Source of the DNA: Micromonospora sp. C28SCA-DRY-2
Lineage (GTDB): Bacteria; Actinomycetota; Actinomycetes; Mycobacteriales; Micromonosporaceae
Length of the DNA stretch: 64,000 bases
Assembly (NCBI RefSeq): GCF_030519475.1
Contig: NZ_JAUMKD010000011.1
Location: forward strand, 1-64,000
Direction: 5' to 3'
The translations under genes and the position numbers were made by a program. Below, one piece after another: positions 32,674 to 41,050 of the stretch (its first letter is position 1; every line of letters begins with the position of its first letter). A model generated the notes under the pieces. It was not told the DNA's origin and did no database searches. It saw only the letters and a program-made list of their open reading frames with translations.

Positions 32674-33492
32674 CTACTTGCCGTTGGCGAACGCCTCGTA
32701 GGCCCGGACCACCTCGTCGGTCGGGCCGTCCATCCGCAGGACGCCCGATTCCAACCAGATTGTCCGTTCGCACGTGTCGCGGACGGAGGAGAGCTGGTGG
32801 CTGACCAGGAACACCGTGCCGGCGCTCTCCCGCAGCTCCCGCACCCGCTGCTCGCTGCGCTTGCGGAAGCCCTTGTCGCCGGTGGCCAGCGCCTCGTCGA
32901 TGAGCAGCACGTCGTGCTTCTTCGCCGCGGCGATGGAGAAGCGCAGCCGGGCGGCCATGCCGGAGGAGTAGGTGCGCATCGGCAGCGAGGCGAAGTCGCC
33001 GCGCTGGTTGATCCCGGAGAACTCGATGATCTCCGGGGTCTGTCGCTGCACCTCGGCCGGGTGCATCCCCATCGCCAGGCAGCCCAGCACGACGTTGCGC
33101 TCGCCGGCGAGGTCGTTGAAGAGGGCGGCGTTCACGCCCAGCAGCGACGGCTGGCCCTGGGTGTAGATCGCGCCGCGGTTCACCGGCAGCAGGCCGGCGA
33201 TCGCCCGCAGGATCGTCGACTTGCCCGAGCCGTTGCTGCCGATCAGCCCGATCGCCTCGCCCCGGTACGCGGTGAAGCTGACCCCCTTGACCGCGTGCAC
33301 CTCGCGGATGTTCGGCGCGGAGGTGCGGGTCACGATCCGCTTCAGCGCGCCCACCGGCCCGCCGCCGCCACCGGCGCCCTTGTGCACCCGGTAGATCACG
33401 TGCGCGTCGTCGACCACCACCGTCGGGATCCGCTCCCGGATCCGGGGCAGGGTGACCGTCACGTCGTTGGACGTCTCGAAGTGCTCAACCAC
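32674..33492 (-). CDS. tagH: Teichoic acid/polysaccharide ABC exporter, ATP-binding protein (TagH/Wzt type)
   Basis: The 272-residue ATPase has Walker A GLIGSNGSGKST, the signature YSSGMAARLRFSIAA and Walker B VLLIDEALATGDKGF, plus the H-loop in FLVSHQ. The EALATGDKGFRKR wording is characteristic of exporters of teichoic acids and O-antigens. There is no long C-terminal carbohydrate-binding domain, so export is probably not gated by a terminal modification as in Wzt. It overlaps the permease gene by 8 bp. Confidence 0.92.
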   Translation of the reverse strand: MVEHFETSNDVTVTLPRIRERIPTVVVDDAHVIYRVHKGAGGGGGPVGALKRIVTRTSAPNIREVHAVKGVSFTAYRGEAIGLIGSNGSGKSTILRAIAGLLPVNRGAIYTQGQPSLLGVNAALFNDLAGERNVVLGCLAMGMHPAEVQRQTPEIIEFSGINQRGDFASLPMRTYSSGMAARLRFSIAAAKKHDVLLIDEALATGDKGFRKRSEQRVRELRESAGTVFLVSHQLSSVRDTCERTIWLESGVLRMDGPTDEVVRAYEAFANGK

Positions 33493-34381
33493 GGCCGTAC
33501 TCCTGTTCGCCGCGCCAGAAGTAGAGGAAACCCCCGGCGCCCATCACGATCGCCCAGCCCACCGCCACCAGCCAGAGCTGCGACAGGGAGGAGTTGAGCA
33601 GCGGGGCGTCCTCCAGCAGGGCGACCCGGCCCAGCTCGATGTAGACCAGCATCGGGTTCAGCTCCACCAGCCGGGTGGCCCAGCCGGGCAGGTTCTCCTC
33701 GAAGAGCGTGACGCTGTAGAGCACCCCGGAGCCGTACATCCAGGCGCGCAGCAGGAACGGCATGACCTGCTTCAGGTCGGCCACCTTCGCGCCGAGGCGG
33801 GCCACCGCCATGGTGAGCCCGGCGTTGAAGATCGTCTGGAGCAGGATCGCCGGCACCAGCACCAGCCAGGCCAGCGTGATCGGCTCGCCGGTGACCAGCA
33901 CGATCGCGATCAGCACCACCATCGCCCCGAGCAGCTGCTGGAACTGGGTCACGGTGACCGCGAGCGGCAGGCAGGCCCGGGGGAAGTGCAGCGCCCGGAT
34001 CAGGCCCAGGTTGCCGGTGATCGACTGGGTGCCGTTCTGCACCGCCGTCTGGGTGAAGTTGAAGATGAACAGGCCGGTGCAGAGGTACGCGATGAAGTTC
34101 GGGATCTCCCGCTGCTCCAGCACCAGGCCGAAGATCAGGTAGTAGACCGCCGCGTTGGTCAGCGGGGTGAGCACCTGCCACAGCTGCCCCAGCTTGGCAT
34201 TGCTGAACGACGCGACCAGCTTGGCGTTCGCGTACGCGGAGATGAAGTGCCGGTAGTGCCAGAGCCGCCGGCTGTACTCGGCCAGCGAGGGGCGTTCGCC
34301 GGCGACCCGCAGCCCGTACCGGGCGGCGAGCTGCGCCTGGGTGAGGCCGGCGTCGGGGTCGGCCAGCGCCGTGTCGGCCAT
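33485..34381 (-). CDS. tagG: Teichoic acid/polysaccharide ABC exporter, permease (TagG/Wzm type)
   Basis: The 298-residue protein has a cytoplasmic amphipathic N-terminus (LAEYSRRLWHYRHFI) followed by six membrane helices of the ABC-2 family, with the characteristic LGQLWQVLTPLTNAAVYYLIFG and RAWMYGSGVLYSV segments. With TagH it should move undecaprenyl-linked polymer across the membrane. ATG 34381 is the start, with GGAG about 11 nt upstream. It leads a reverse-strand unit tagG-tagH-CDP-ribitol synthase-TagF-like-wbpD and is divergent from a TetR regulator. Confidence 0.92.
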   Translation of the reverse strand: MADTALADPDAGLTQAQLAARYGLRVAGERPSLAEYSRRLWHYRHFISAYANAKLVASFSNAKLGQLWQVLTPLTNAAVYYLIFGLVLEQREIPNFIAYLCTGLFIFNFTQTAVQNGTQSITGNLGLIRALHFPRACLPLAVTVTQFQQLLGAMVVLIAIVLVTGEPITLAWLVLVPAILLQTIFNAGLTMAVARLGAKVADLKQVMPFLLRAWMYGSGVLYSVTLFEENLPGWATRLVELNPMLVYIELGRVALLEDAPLLNSSLSQLWLVAVGWAIVMGAGGFLYFWRGEQEYGRG

Positions 34382-34537
34382 GGGATGGGCGCTCCGATCT
34401 TTCGGGTCAACGGGGATGCGCGCGACGATGGAATCTAGCGTGGCCAGTGCGTGGAGCGCCGCCCCCGTCGCTGCGTGGACCGTAGTTCAAAACACGTCGG
34501 GACGCAACCGTACCGTCGTTGCGCTACATTGTTCCAC

Positions 34538-34564
34538 GTGACAGCCGAGAAGAGTCCCAGGTGA
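34538..34564 (+). other. Out-of-frame duplicate of the TetR start region (8-codon mini-ORF)
   Basis: GTGACAGCCGAGAAG (34538-34552) repeats 23 bp later as GTGACGACCGAGAAG (34561-34575), the TetR start. The first copy reads VTAEKSPR and stops at a TGA overlapping the TetR GTG. A TACATT box at 34525-34530 would allow near-leaderless transcription. Confidence 0.35.
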
Positions 34565-35199
34565 CGACCGAGAAGCGGCGCACGCCGGCCGGCGCGGCCG
34601 TGCTCCGGGACGACATCACCACGGCCATCCGCCGGGCACTGATGCAGGAGCTCGCGGCGGTCGGCTACGGCCGGCTCTCCATCGAGGCGGTGGCCCGCCG
34701 CGCCGGGGTGAGCAAGACCGCGATCTACCGGCGGTGGAGCTCGAAACTGGAACTCGTGCTGGAGATCGTCTCCGCCGCGGCCGGCGGCAAGCTGCCGGCG
34801 CTGGACACCGGGACCCTGCGCGGCGACCTCGAACTGCTCTTCCAGGTGGTGGCGCACGCGCTGCGGCACCCACTGGCCTCGCAGATCATTCCCGACCTGC
34901 TGGCCGAGGCGGCCCGCAACCCGACCATCGACGAGACCCTGCAGCGGGTGCTGCGCGCCCGGCAGCAGGAGATCGGCGGCCGGCTGATCGGCCGCGCCGT
35001 GCAGCGCGGCGAGCTGCCCGCCGACACCGACCCGGAGGCGGCGGTGGACCTCATCGTCGGCCCGCTCTACTGGCGGCTCGCCATCGCCCGCACCCCGCTC
35101 ACCGCCGGCTACCTCGACACGCTGGTCGAGTCGGTGGCGGTCGGGCTGGGCGCCGACGGGCCGCTGCCCCGGCAACGGGAGGCACCGGTCACCGGCTGA
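34561..35199 (+). CDS. TetR-family transcriptional regulator
   Basis: The 212-residue protein has a TetR helix-turn-helix at about residues 38-60 (LSIEAVARRAGVSKTAIYRRW), followed by a helical ligand domain of the TetR_C_11/AcrR-like type (HPLASQIIPDLLAEAARNP, VDLIVGPLYWRLAI). It is divergent from tagG, so it probably controls the exporter operon and itself, with the operator in 34382-34560. Start GTG 34561 was preferred over upstream in-frame codons because conserved sequence begins just after it. The effector is unknown. Confidence 0.88.
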   Translation: MTTEKRRTPAGAAVLRDDITTAIRRALMQELAAVGYGRLSIEAVARRAGVSKTAIYRRWSSKLELVLEIVSAAAGGKLPALDTGTLRGDLELLFQVVAHALRHPLASQIIPDLLAEAARNPTIDETLQRVLRARQQEIGGRLIGRAVQRGELPADTDPEAAVDLIVGPLYWRLAIARTPLTAGYLDTLVESVAVGLGADGPLPRQREAPVTG

Positions 35200-35350
35200 C
35201 CTGCCGACCCGCCGGTGCCACCCGCGCCGTACACCGGCGCCCGGGCGGTCCGGCTACTCTGCTTGCCAATCGGGTCACCGACGGGCCCCGCCGGCCCCGC
35301 CGTCCCGTTTCATCGCCCACACCGTGCCCGTACAACGACAAGGACCCCCC

Positions 35351-37441
35351 GTGTCGAAAGTCGACCACGTCGCCGTCGCCCCGCCGCGCTCCGGCGCCGC
35401 CGCGACCCCGGCCCCGGCGGAACCCGGCCGGCTCCGGTCCCTGATCGCCGCCGCACCCGCCGTCCTCACCGACGCCGGCGTGCTGGCGTTCGCGCTCTGG
35501 ACGGTGCTCTACCACGCGGCGTTCCTGTTCAACCTGGCCCCGTCGGTGACCTTCACGATCTGGCTGGTCAGCTGCGTGGTGCTGGCCGGGGCGGCGGTGC
35601 TGCGGGCCGCGCGGCGGCACCGGTCGGCGCCCGTGGCCGACCCCGCGGCGCCCGCCGCGCCGACGGCCGCCGAGCCGGACACGGCCGGGTACCCCCGCCG
35701 CTGGCTGGTCGTGGTGCTGGCCGCGGCGGCGGTGGCCGCGGTCACCGCCGGCCTGGCCAACACCACGGCCGGCGACGGGATGTCCTGGTGGGTCCCGGCC
35801 AGCGCCGGGGCGGTCGCGGCGGTCGGCGGGATGCTGCTGATCCGCCGGATGTGGCTCGGCTCGCCGGCGACCGCGTCGGCCGCGCCGGTCCCGACCGCCG
35901 TCCAGTCCGGGTACGCGCTGGTCGTCTCGCTGCTGGTCGCCATCTCCTCGTTCTTCATCGCCCGCAACACCCCGGACGACGTCTACTACGTCGGCAAGTC
36001 GGTGTGGGTGGCCGAGCGGGACATCATCCCGCTCAACGACTTCCTGTTCACCGAGAACGTCGCGCCGCCGATGGGTTCCCAGCCGCCGATCGCGTCCATC
36101 GAGGTGTTCGCCGGGGCGCTCGGCCGGGTCTTCGGCATCCACGGCGCCTCCGCCACCTGGTACGTGCTGCTGCCGGTGCTCGCGGTGCTCGCCATCCTGG
36201 CCCTCTGGCGCCTGGTGCACCGCTGGGCCCCGCGCCGGCCGCTGCTCGCGTTCAGCGTGGCCGTCGCCTTCCTCTACCTGGTGGCCGGCAGCGACGCCGC
36301 GCTCGGCACCTTCCACCTGCCCCGGCTCTACGAGGGCAAGGGGATGTTCGTCTCGGCGGTCATCCCGCTGATGTGGCTCTACCTGACCAACTGGTTCGAC
36401 AACCGCTCGCGCTGGGGCCTGCTGCTCATCGTCGCGCTCTCGGTGACCGCGACCGGGCTCACCACCACCGCCGCCATCATCCTGCCGATGCTGGTCGGCG
36501 CGGCGGCGTTCGCCATGCTGCTGGTCGGCCGCTGGAAGGACGCGCTGCTGGCCGGCGCGGCGGCGGTGGCGTACCCGGTGGGCTCGGTGGTGGTCTCCCA
36601 GCTGGTCCTCGACATGGCGGCCGCCACCGGCGCGGACGACGCGTTCTTCGACGCCGAGTACACCTACCGGCGGACGCTGATGATCGGCGTGGTCGGGGTG
36701 ATCTGCGGGCTGGCGCTGTGGTGCGGCCCGCTGCTGGCCCGCCGGCGCACCCCGGCGCTGCTCGCCGCCGGCGGCACCCTGACGCTCAGCGTGCTGCTCG
36801 TTCCCGGCGTGCTGGAGCTGCTCAGCGACCTCAGTGGCATCTCGGTGGTGCTCTGGCGGGTGCCCTGGCTGCTGGCGCTGCCCACGCTGGTCGGGTTGCT
36901 CTGCACGGTGGACGTCCCCGTGCGGATGCCGGCCCTGCGCCGGGTGGTCGGCGTCGGCGTCGCGGCGGCCATGGTCGCCTCGTTCGCGGTCTTCGCCACC
37001 CCGATGTGGTCGAAGGAGAGCTGGGTCACCGTGCACGACCGGCCCACCTGGAAGCTGCCGCAGCAGCGGCAGGGGATCGCCTTCTGGATCAAGGACCTGG
37101 ACCGGCCGGACGGCCTCGTCCTCGCCCCGTCGGTGATCATGCGGACCTCGCTGATCGTCACCAGCCGGGTCCGGGTGGTCCTGCCCCGCGACTTCTACCT
37201 GGTGGAGTACGACCTGAACTCCGACTTCGCCAAGGACCGGCTGCTGCTCGCCAAGTTCGCCGACGGCGCCATCACCCCGTCGGAGGCGGAGGTGGCCGCG
37301 GCCATCGACCGGCTCGGCGTCGGCACCATCTGTGTCTACAACGGCAACAGCTACGCCCGCCAGATGGCGCCGCGGCTCGGCTTCGAACAGTTCGCCGAGC
37401 GCCCGGCGCCCGGCGCGGTGACCTGCTACCGGCGCGGCTGA
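35351..37441 (+). CDS. Large polytopic membrane protein (DUF6077-like)
   Basis: The 696-residue protein has about twelve membrane helices and a soluble C-terminal part from about residue 555. A conserved-looking loop ARNTPDDVYYVGKSVWVA and FTENVAPPMGSQPP follows helix 5, resembling the catalytic loops of GT-C glycosyltransferases; I associate it with the DUF6077 group from actinobacterial wall loci. GTG 35351 has AAGGA 7 nt upstream. It lies between the TetR gene and the second TagF-like gene. A GT-C transferase role is an inference. Confidence 0.7.
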   Translation: MSKVDHVAVAPPRSGAAATPAPAEPGRLRSLIAAAPAVLTDAGVLAFALWTVLYHAAFLFNLAPSVTFTIWLVSCVVLAGAAVLRAARRHRSAPVADPAAPAAPTAAEPDTAGYPRRWLVVVLAAAAVAAVTAGLANTTAGDGMSWWVPASAGAVAAVGGMLLIRRMWLGSPATASAAPVPTAVQSGYALVVSLLVAISSFFIARNTPDDVYYVGKSVWVAERDIIPLNDFLFTENVAPPMGSQPPIASIEVFAGALGRVFGIHGASATWYVLLPVLAVLAILALWRLVHRWAPRRPLLAFSVAVAFLYLVAGSDAALGTFHLPRLYEGKGMFVSAVIPLMWLYLTNWFDNRSRWGLLLIVALSVTATGLTTTAAIILPMLVGAAAFAMLLVGRWKDALLAGAAAVAYPVGSVVVSQLVLDMAAATGADDAFFDAEYTYRRTLMIGVVGVICGLALWCGPLLARRRTPALLAAGGTLTLSVLLVPGVLELLSDLSGISVVLWRVPWLLALPTLVGLLCTVDVPVRMPALRRVVGVGVAAAMVASFAVFATPMWSKESWVTVHDRPTWKLPQQRQGIAFWIKDLDRPDGLVLAPSVIMRTSLIVTSRVRVVLPRDFYLVEYDLNSDFAKDRLLLAKFADGAITPSEAEVAAAIDRLGVGTICVYNGNSYARQMAPRLGFEQFAERPAPGAVTCYRRG

Positions 37442-37656
37442 CCGACCCGCCGGCCGTCCGCGACGACGCCGTGGGAACGGGCCCCGCGGTGCGGCGCGGG
37501 CGGCCGGATGCTGGTTTGACCGAAAGGTGCCGGATACCCGAGCGACGCCCGGCTGTCCGTTCGCGTTAAGGTCGCAGCACGCGCTGACGGCCCGCCGCGG
37601 GGGGAGAGCACGACATGGGCCCGGCCCGTCATCGATCTTCGTAGGGAGCGTACTCG

Positions 37657-39417
37657 TTGTTCGGCACGTTGACAGGACGGATCGGAGTCGCCGCCCGCGG
37701 CGCGCTGCTGGTGCTGTCCTACCTGGTCATGCTCGCTGCGGGCGCCCTCGGCTGGATCGGCTTGTTCGCCGTCGCCGGGCTGGTCGCGGTGCTCGGGGAG
37801 TTCGCCCTGATGCGCTGGTCACCCGCCTCCGACGTGCTGCTGGAGAAGGTCGGGCTGAACCGCGGCTACCGGCAGCTGACCCGGGACCTGGCGGCCGTGC
37901 TGCTGGTGGCCGCCGAGGTGGCGCTGACCGGGATCGAGCTCAGCCTGCTGCTCGTGCTGCCCGCCGCGGTCTGGGTGGTCGCGGTCTTCTCCGGCGCGCT
38001 GGTCACCATGATCGAGCGGCGCAACCCGCAGTCGGCGCTGGTGCGCAACATCGAGCTGGGTCCGCTCCGCTCGGCTCCCGAGCCGCCGGCCTGGGCGTCC
38101 GCCATCGCCGGTGACCGGATGCCGGTGGTCAACGTGCTGCTCGTTCCCGCCGCGGTGGTCGCCGCGGTGTCCGACGACGTGACCCCGTTCCTGGTCACCG
38201 CCGCGGTGGCGGTCGCGGTGACCGGGGTGGTCGGCGCGATCGTCGCGCTGACCTGGCTGCGCGGCCGGGGCAGCGGGCAGAGCCCGCTGCTGCCCGCGGT
38301 GCAGCGCTGGCTGGACACCTACCGCCCCGAGGTGGCGCTCTACTTCGCCGGCCCGGCCAAGGACGTCTACCAGGCCAACATGTGGCTGGCCCCGACCGAG
38401 GCGCTCCAGCAGCGCGCGGTGGTGCTGCTGCGCAACAAGGAGGCCTTCCTCGACCTCGCCGACACCCGGCTGCCGGTGATCTGCGTACCGGCCGGGGTGG
38501 ACTTCATGAACCTCGAACTGGGCAGCGTGCGCGCGGCGCTCTACGCCGCCAACGTCGGCGCGAACATCCACATGCTCCGCGAGCCGGGCATGAAGCACGT
38601 CTTCGTCGGCCACGGCGACAGCGACAAGGCGGCCAGCGTCAACCCGTACAGCAAGGTGTACGACGAGGTCTGGGTCGCCGGGCTCGCCGGCCGGGAGCGG
38701 TACGCCCGGGCCGGGGTGGGCGTGCTGGACTCCGACATCGTCGAGATCGGACGCCCGCAGCTGGCCGGCGTGCACACCTTCGGCGCCGAGGCGGTGGACC
38801 GGCCGTTCACCGTCCTCTACGCGCCCACCTGGGAGGGCTGGCTCGACGACGACCCCTACCACACCTCGCTGGTGCTGATGGGTGAGCGGATCGTCAAGGG
38901 GCTGCTCGCCGTCTCGCCCCGGATCCGGCTGATCTACAAGCCGCACCCGCTGACCGGCTCGCGGGCCAAGGAGGCCAAGGCGGTGCACGACCGGATCGTC
39001 GGGCGGATCCGGGCGGCCGGCGGCGACCCCGACGCGACCTCGCTGGACGGCACCCGGCACCTGGTGGTCACCGGCCGCACGCCGGCGCTGTTCGATTGCT
39101 TCAACCAGACCGACCTGCTGATCAGCGACGTGTCCAGTGTGGTCTCCGACTTCGTGCAGAGCCAGCGGCCGTACGTGGTGGCCAATCCGGGCGGGCTGCC
39201 GGAGGACGAGTTCCGCCGGGAGTACCCGACCGCCCGCGCGGCGTACCTGCTCTCCGCCGACTGCGGCGAGCTGGAGAAGATCGTCTCGCTGACCCGGGCC
39301 GGGGACGACCCGTTGACCGAGGCCCGCCGGGAGCTGAAGACGTACCTGCTCGGCCCCGCGGAGGCCAACCCGATGGACCGGTTCCAGGAGGAGATCGCCC
39401 GGCTCTGCGGCCGCTGA
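37657..39417 (+). CDS. TagF-like glycerophosphotransferase with membrane N-terminus (copy 2)
   Basis: The 586-residue protein has N-terminal helices (about 12-60, 75-125 and 145-200), then a TagF-type domain with VGHGDSDKAASVNP, VLYAPTWEGWLDDD, IYKPHPLTGSRA and LISDVSSVVSDFV. It is a paralogue of the protein at 29294-31003, with the same two-part architecture but diverged N-terminal helices. TTG 37657 is the start with GGGAG upstream. It stands alone, followed by a strong terminator. One copy may prime and the other extend the polymer; this is inferred from TagB/TagF precedent. Confidence 0.85.
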   Translation: MFGTLTGRIGVAARGALLVLSYLVMLAAGALGWIGLFAVAGLVAVLGEFALMRWSPASDVLLEKVGLNRGYRQLTRDLAAVLLVAAEVALTGIELSLLLVLPAAVWVVAVFSGALVTMIERRNPQSALVRNIELGPLRSAPEPPAWASAIAGDRMPVVNVLLVPAAVVAAVSDDVTPFLVTAAVAVAVTGVVGAIVALTWLRGRGSGQSPLLPAVQRWLDTYRPEVALYFAGPAKDVYQANMWLAPTEALQQRAVVLLRNKEAFLDLADTRLPVICVPAGVDFMNLELGSVRAALYAANVGANIHMLREPGMKHVFVGHGDSDKAASVNPYSKVYDEVWVAGLAGRERYARAGVGVLDSDIVEIGRPQLAGVHTFGAEAVDRPFTVLYAPTWEGWLDDDPYHTSLVLMGERIVKGLLAVSPRIRLIYKPHPLTGSRAKEAKAVHDRIVGRIRAAGGDPDATSLDGTRHLVVTGRTPALFDCFNQTDLLISDVSSVVSDFVQSQRPYVVANPGGLPEDEFRREYPTARAAYLLSADCGELEKIVSLTRAGDDPLTEARRELKTYLLGPAEANPMDRFQEEIARLCGR

Positions 39418-39440
39418 GCGCGCGCCGCACCGACCCCGCC

Positions 39441-39471
39441 GCGCCCGGGACGACCGCGTCGTCCCGGGCGC
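39441..39471. terminator. Strong bidirectional terminator hairpin
   Basis: A perfect 14-bp stem (39441-39454 with 39458-39471) closes on the loop CGC. It lies between the convergent TagF-like gene and the DUF952 gene and could serve both. Confidence 0.75.
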
Positions 39472-39507
39472 TGTCGTCTCCGGGGTACGCCGGGAGCCGT
39501 GGGCCGT

Positions 39508-39846
39508 TCAGCCGAGCAGGGCGGCCACCGCGTCGGCGGCCGGGGTGTCCGCCGGCAGCGCCTGCGCGGCCACCACCGCGGCCACCGGCAGCGGGCCGTA
39601 CAGGTGCGGGAAGAGCTGCCCGCCCCGGGAGGGCTCCCACCGCAGCGCGTCGCCCAGCCGGGCCGGGTCGACGGTCAGCAGGGTCAGCCCGGTGGCCCCG
39701 GCGAAGTGCCGGCGGGCGGTCTCCACCACCTGGTCGGCGGCCGAGAGGTGGACGAAGCCGTCCTGCCGGTCCACGGCCGTGCCCGCCAGGTGGCCGGCGG
39801 CCAGTGCCTCGTCCCACTCCGTGGTCGGCAGCAGCTTGTAGATCAC
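39508..39846 (-). CDS. DUF952 family protein
   Basis: The 112-residue cytosolic protein fits DUF952: IYKLLPTTEW at the start, DGFVHLSAADQVVETARRHF, LLTVDPARL and HLYGPLPVAAV. Members are small proteins of unknown function, structurally like ADP-ribosyltransferase-related folds. The start is GTG 39846. Unrelated to the glycan genes; it marks the end of the polymer locus. Confidence 0.87.
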   Translation of the reverse strand: MIYKLLPTTEWDEALAAGHLAGTAVDRQDGFVHLSAADQVVETARRHFAGATGLTLLTVDPARLGDALRWEPSRGGQLFPHLYGPLPVAAVVAAQALPADTPAADAVAALLG

Positions 39847-39974
39847 ATCGGGAGCCTACGCGTCCGGGCGGGCGGCGGGCGGCTCGTCCCGGCACGGCCG
39901 GTTTCGCCGGTACCGGCCCTTGCGTCGCCCCCGGCCCGGCATGCTCAGGTGGAGCGGGTCGGAGAGGGATGGCG

Positions 39975-40286
39975 ATGCAGAGCTACGACGACGACTGGAC
40001 CGACAGCCAGCGCGCGCTGTACGACGAGTGTTACCAGGCCGGCGGGGAGTGGGCCGACGACCCGGACACCCCGAGCGAGGACGTGCAGCACGTGATCAAC
40101 CTCGGTGAGGCCGACGACGACACCCTGGCCGACGCCGAGATCGACTTCCCGCCGCTGGTCGACGCGGTCACCCAGGCCACCGGGGAGAACGTGACCAGCG
40201 TGCCGGCCAGCCACGACGATCCCGGCTTCCGGGGCTTCGTGGACGGGGTCCGGGACGCCGTCGCCGACGACACGTTCGGCCTCTAG
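39975..40286 (+). CDS. Small acidic hypothetical protein
   Basis: The 103-residue, strongly acidic product (SYDDDWTDSQRALYDECYQ at the start; LGEADDDTLADAEIDFPPL in the middle) has no recognised domain. ATG 39975 is 8 nt after GGAGAG and is preferred over ATG 39969, which is too close. Composition clearly differs from background, supporting a real gene. Function unknown. Confidence 0.65.
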   Translation: MQSYDDDWTDSQRALYDECYQAGGEWADDPDTPSEDVQHVINLGEADDDTLADAEIDFPPLVDAVTQATGENVTSVPASHDDPGFRGFVDGVRDAVADDTFGL

Positions 40287-40383
40287 CGCGTCGGATCGCC
40301 GCGGTACCACCGGACCGGCCCTCCCGCCCCGGTCCGGCTTCTGCCACCATTCGGGTCGACGGACCGACGAATGGGGGAACCGC

Positions 40384-41040
40384 TTGCGCATCCTGCTGGT
40401 CGAGGACGACCGCCGGGTGGCCGCCGCGCTCTCGTCCGCCCTCACCCGGCGGGGCTACGAGGTCGAGCACGCCGCGACCGTCGCCGCCGCGCTGTCCGCC
40501 GCCCCCTGCGACCTGGTCCTGCTGGACCTGACCCTGCCCGACGGCGACGGCACCGACCTGTGCCGGGAGCTGCGCCGGCGCAGCTCGCAGCTCGGCATCA
40601 TCGCGGTGACCGCCCGGGGCGAGGAGCGGGACCGGGTGCTCGGCCTGCGGCTCGGCGCCGACGACTACGTGGTCAAGCCGTTCTCGATGGTGGAGCTGCA
40701 GGCCCGGATCGAGGCGGTGCTGCGCCGGGCGGCGAACAGCGTGCCGGAGCGGAACCTGATCGAGTCCGGGCCGGTCCGGATCGACGTGGCGGCCCGTACG
40801 GTGACCGTGGCCGGCCGGGCGGTGGCGCTCACCCGCAAGGAGTTCGACATCCTGCTCTCGCTGGCCCGGCAGCCCGGGGTGGCGGTGCCCCGCGACCGGA
40901 TCCTGCTCGACGCCTGGGGCACCACCTGGGCCGACCGGCACACGGTGGAGGTGCACGTCGGCTCGCTGCGCGGCAAGCTGGGCGACCCGCGCCTGGTGGA
41001 GACGGTGCGCGGGGTCGGCTACCGGCTGCGCGGCGAGTGA
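40384..41040 (+). CDS. OmpR-family response regulator
   Basis: The 218-residue protein has a receiver domain (VEDDRR acidic pocket, phosphoacceptor Asp48 in LVLLDLTLPDGDG, Lys in VVKPFS) and a C-terminal winged helix (LTRKEFDILLSLAR, HTVEVHVGSLRGKLG, VRGVGYRL). TTG 40384 is the start with GGGGGA upstream. It is 10 bp upstream of the sensor kinase gene, forming a two-component pair. Target genes are unknown; the TAXI lipoprotein next door is a candidate. Confidence 0.93.
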   Translation: MRILLVEDDRRVAAALSSALTRRGYEVEHAATVAAALSAAPCDLVLLDLTLPDGDGTDLCRELRRRSSQLGIIAVTARGEERDRVLGLRLGADDYVVKPFSMVELQARIEAVLRRAANSVPERNLIESGPVRIDVAARTVTVAGRAVALTRKEFDILLSLARQPGVAVPRDRILLDAWGTTWADRHTVEVHVGSLRGKLGDPRLVETVRGVGYRLRGE

Positions 41041-41050
41041 AGGGGGACGG

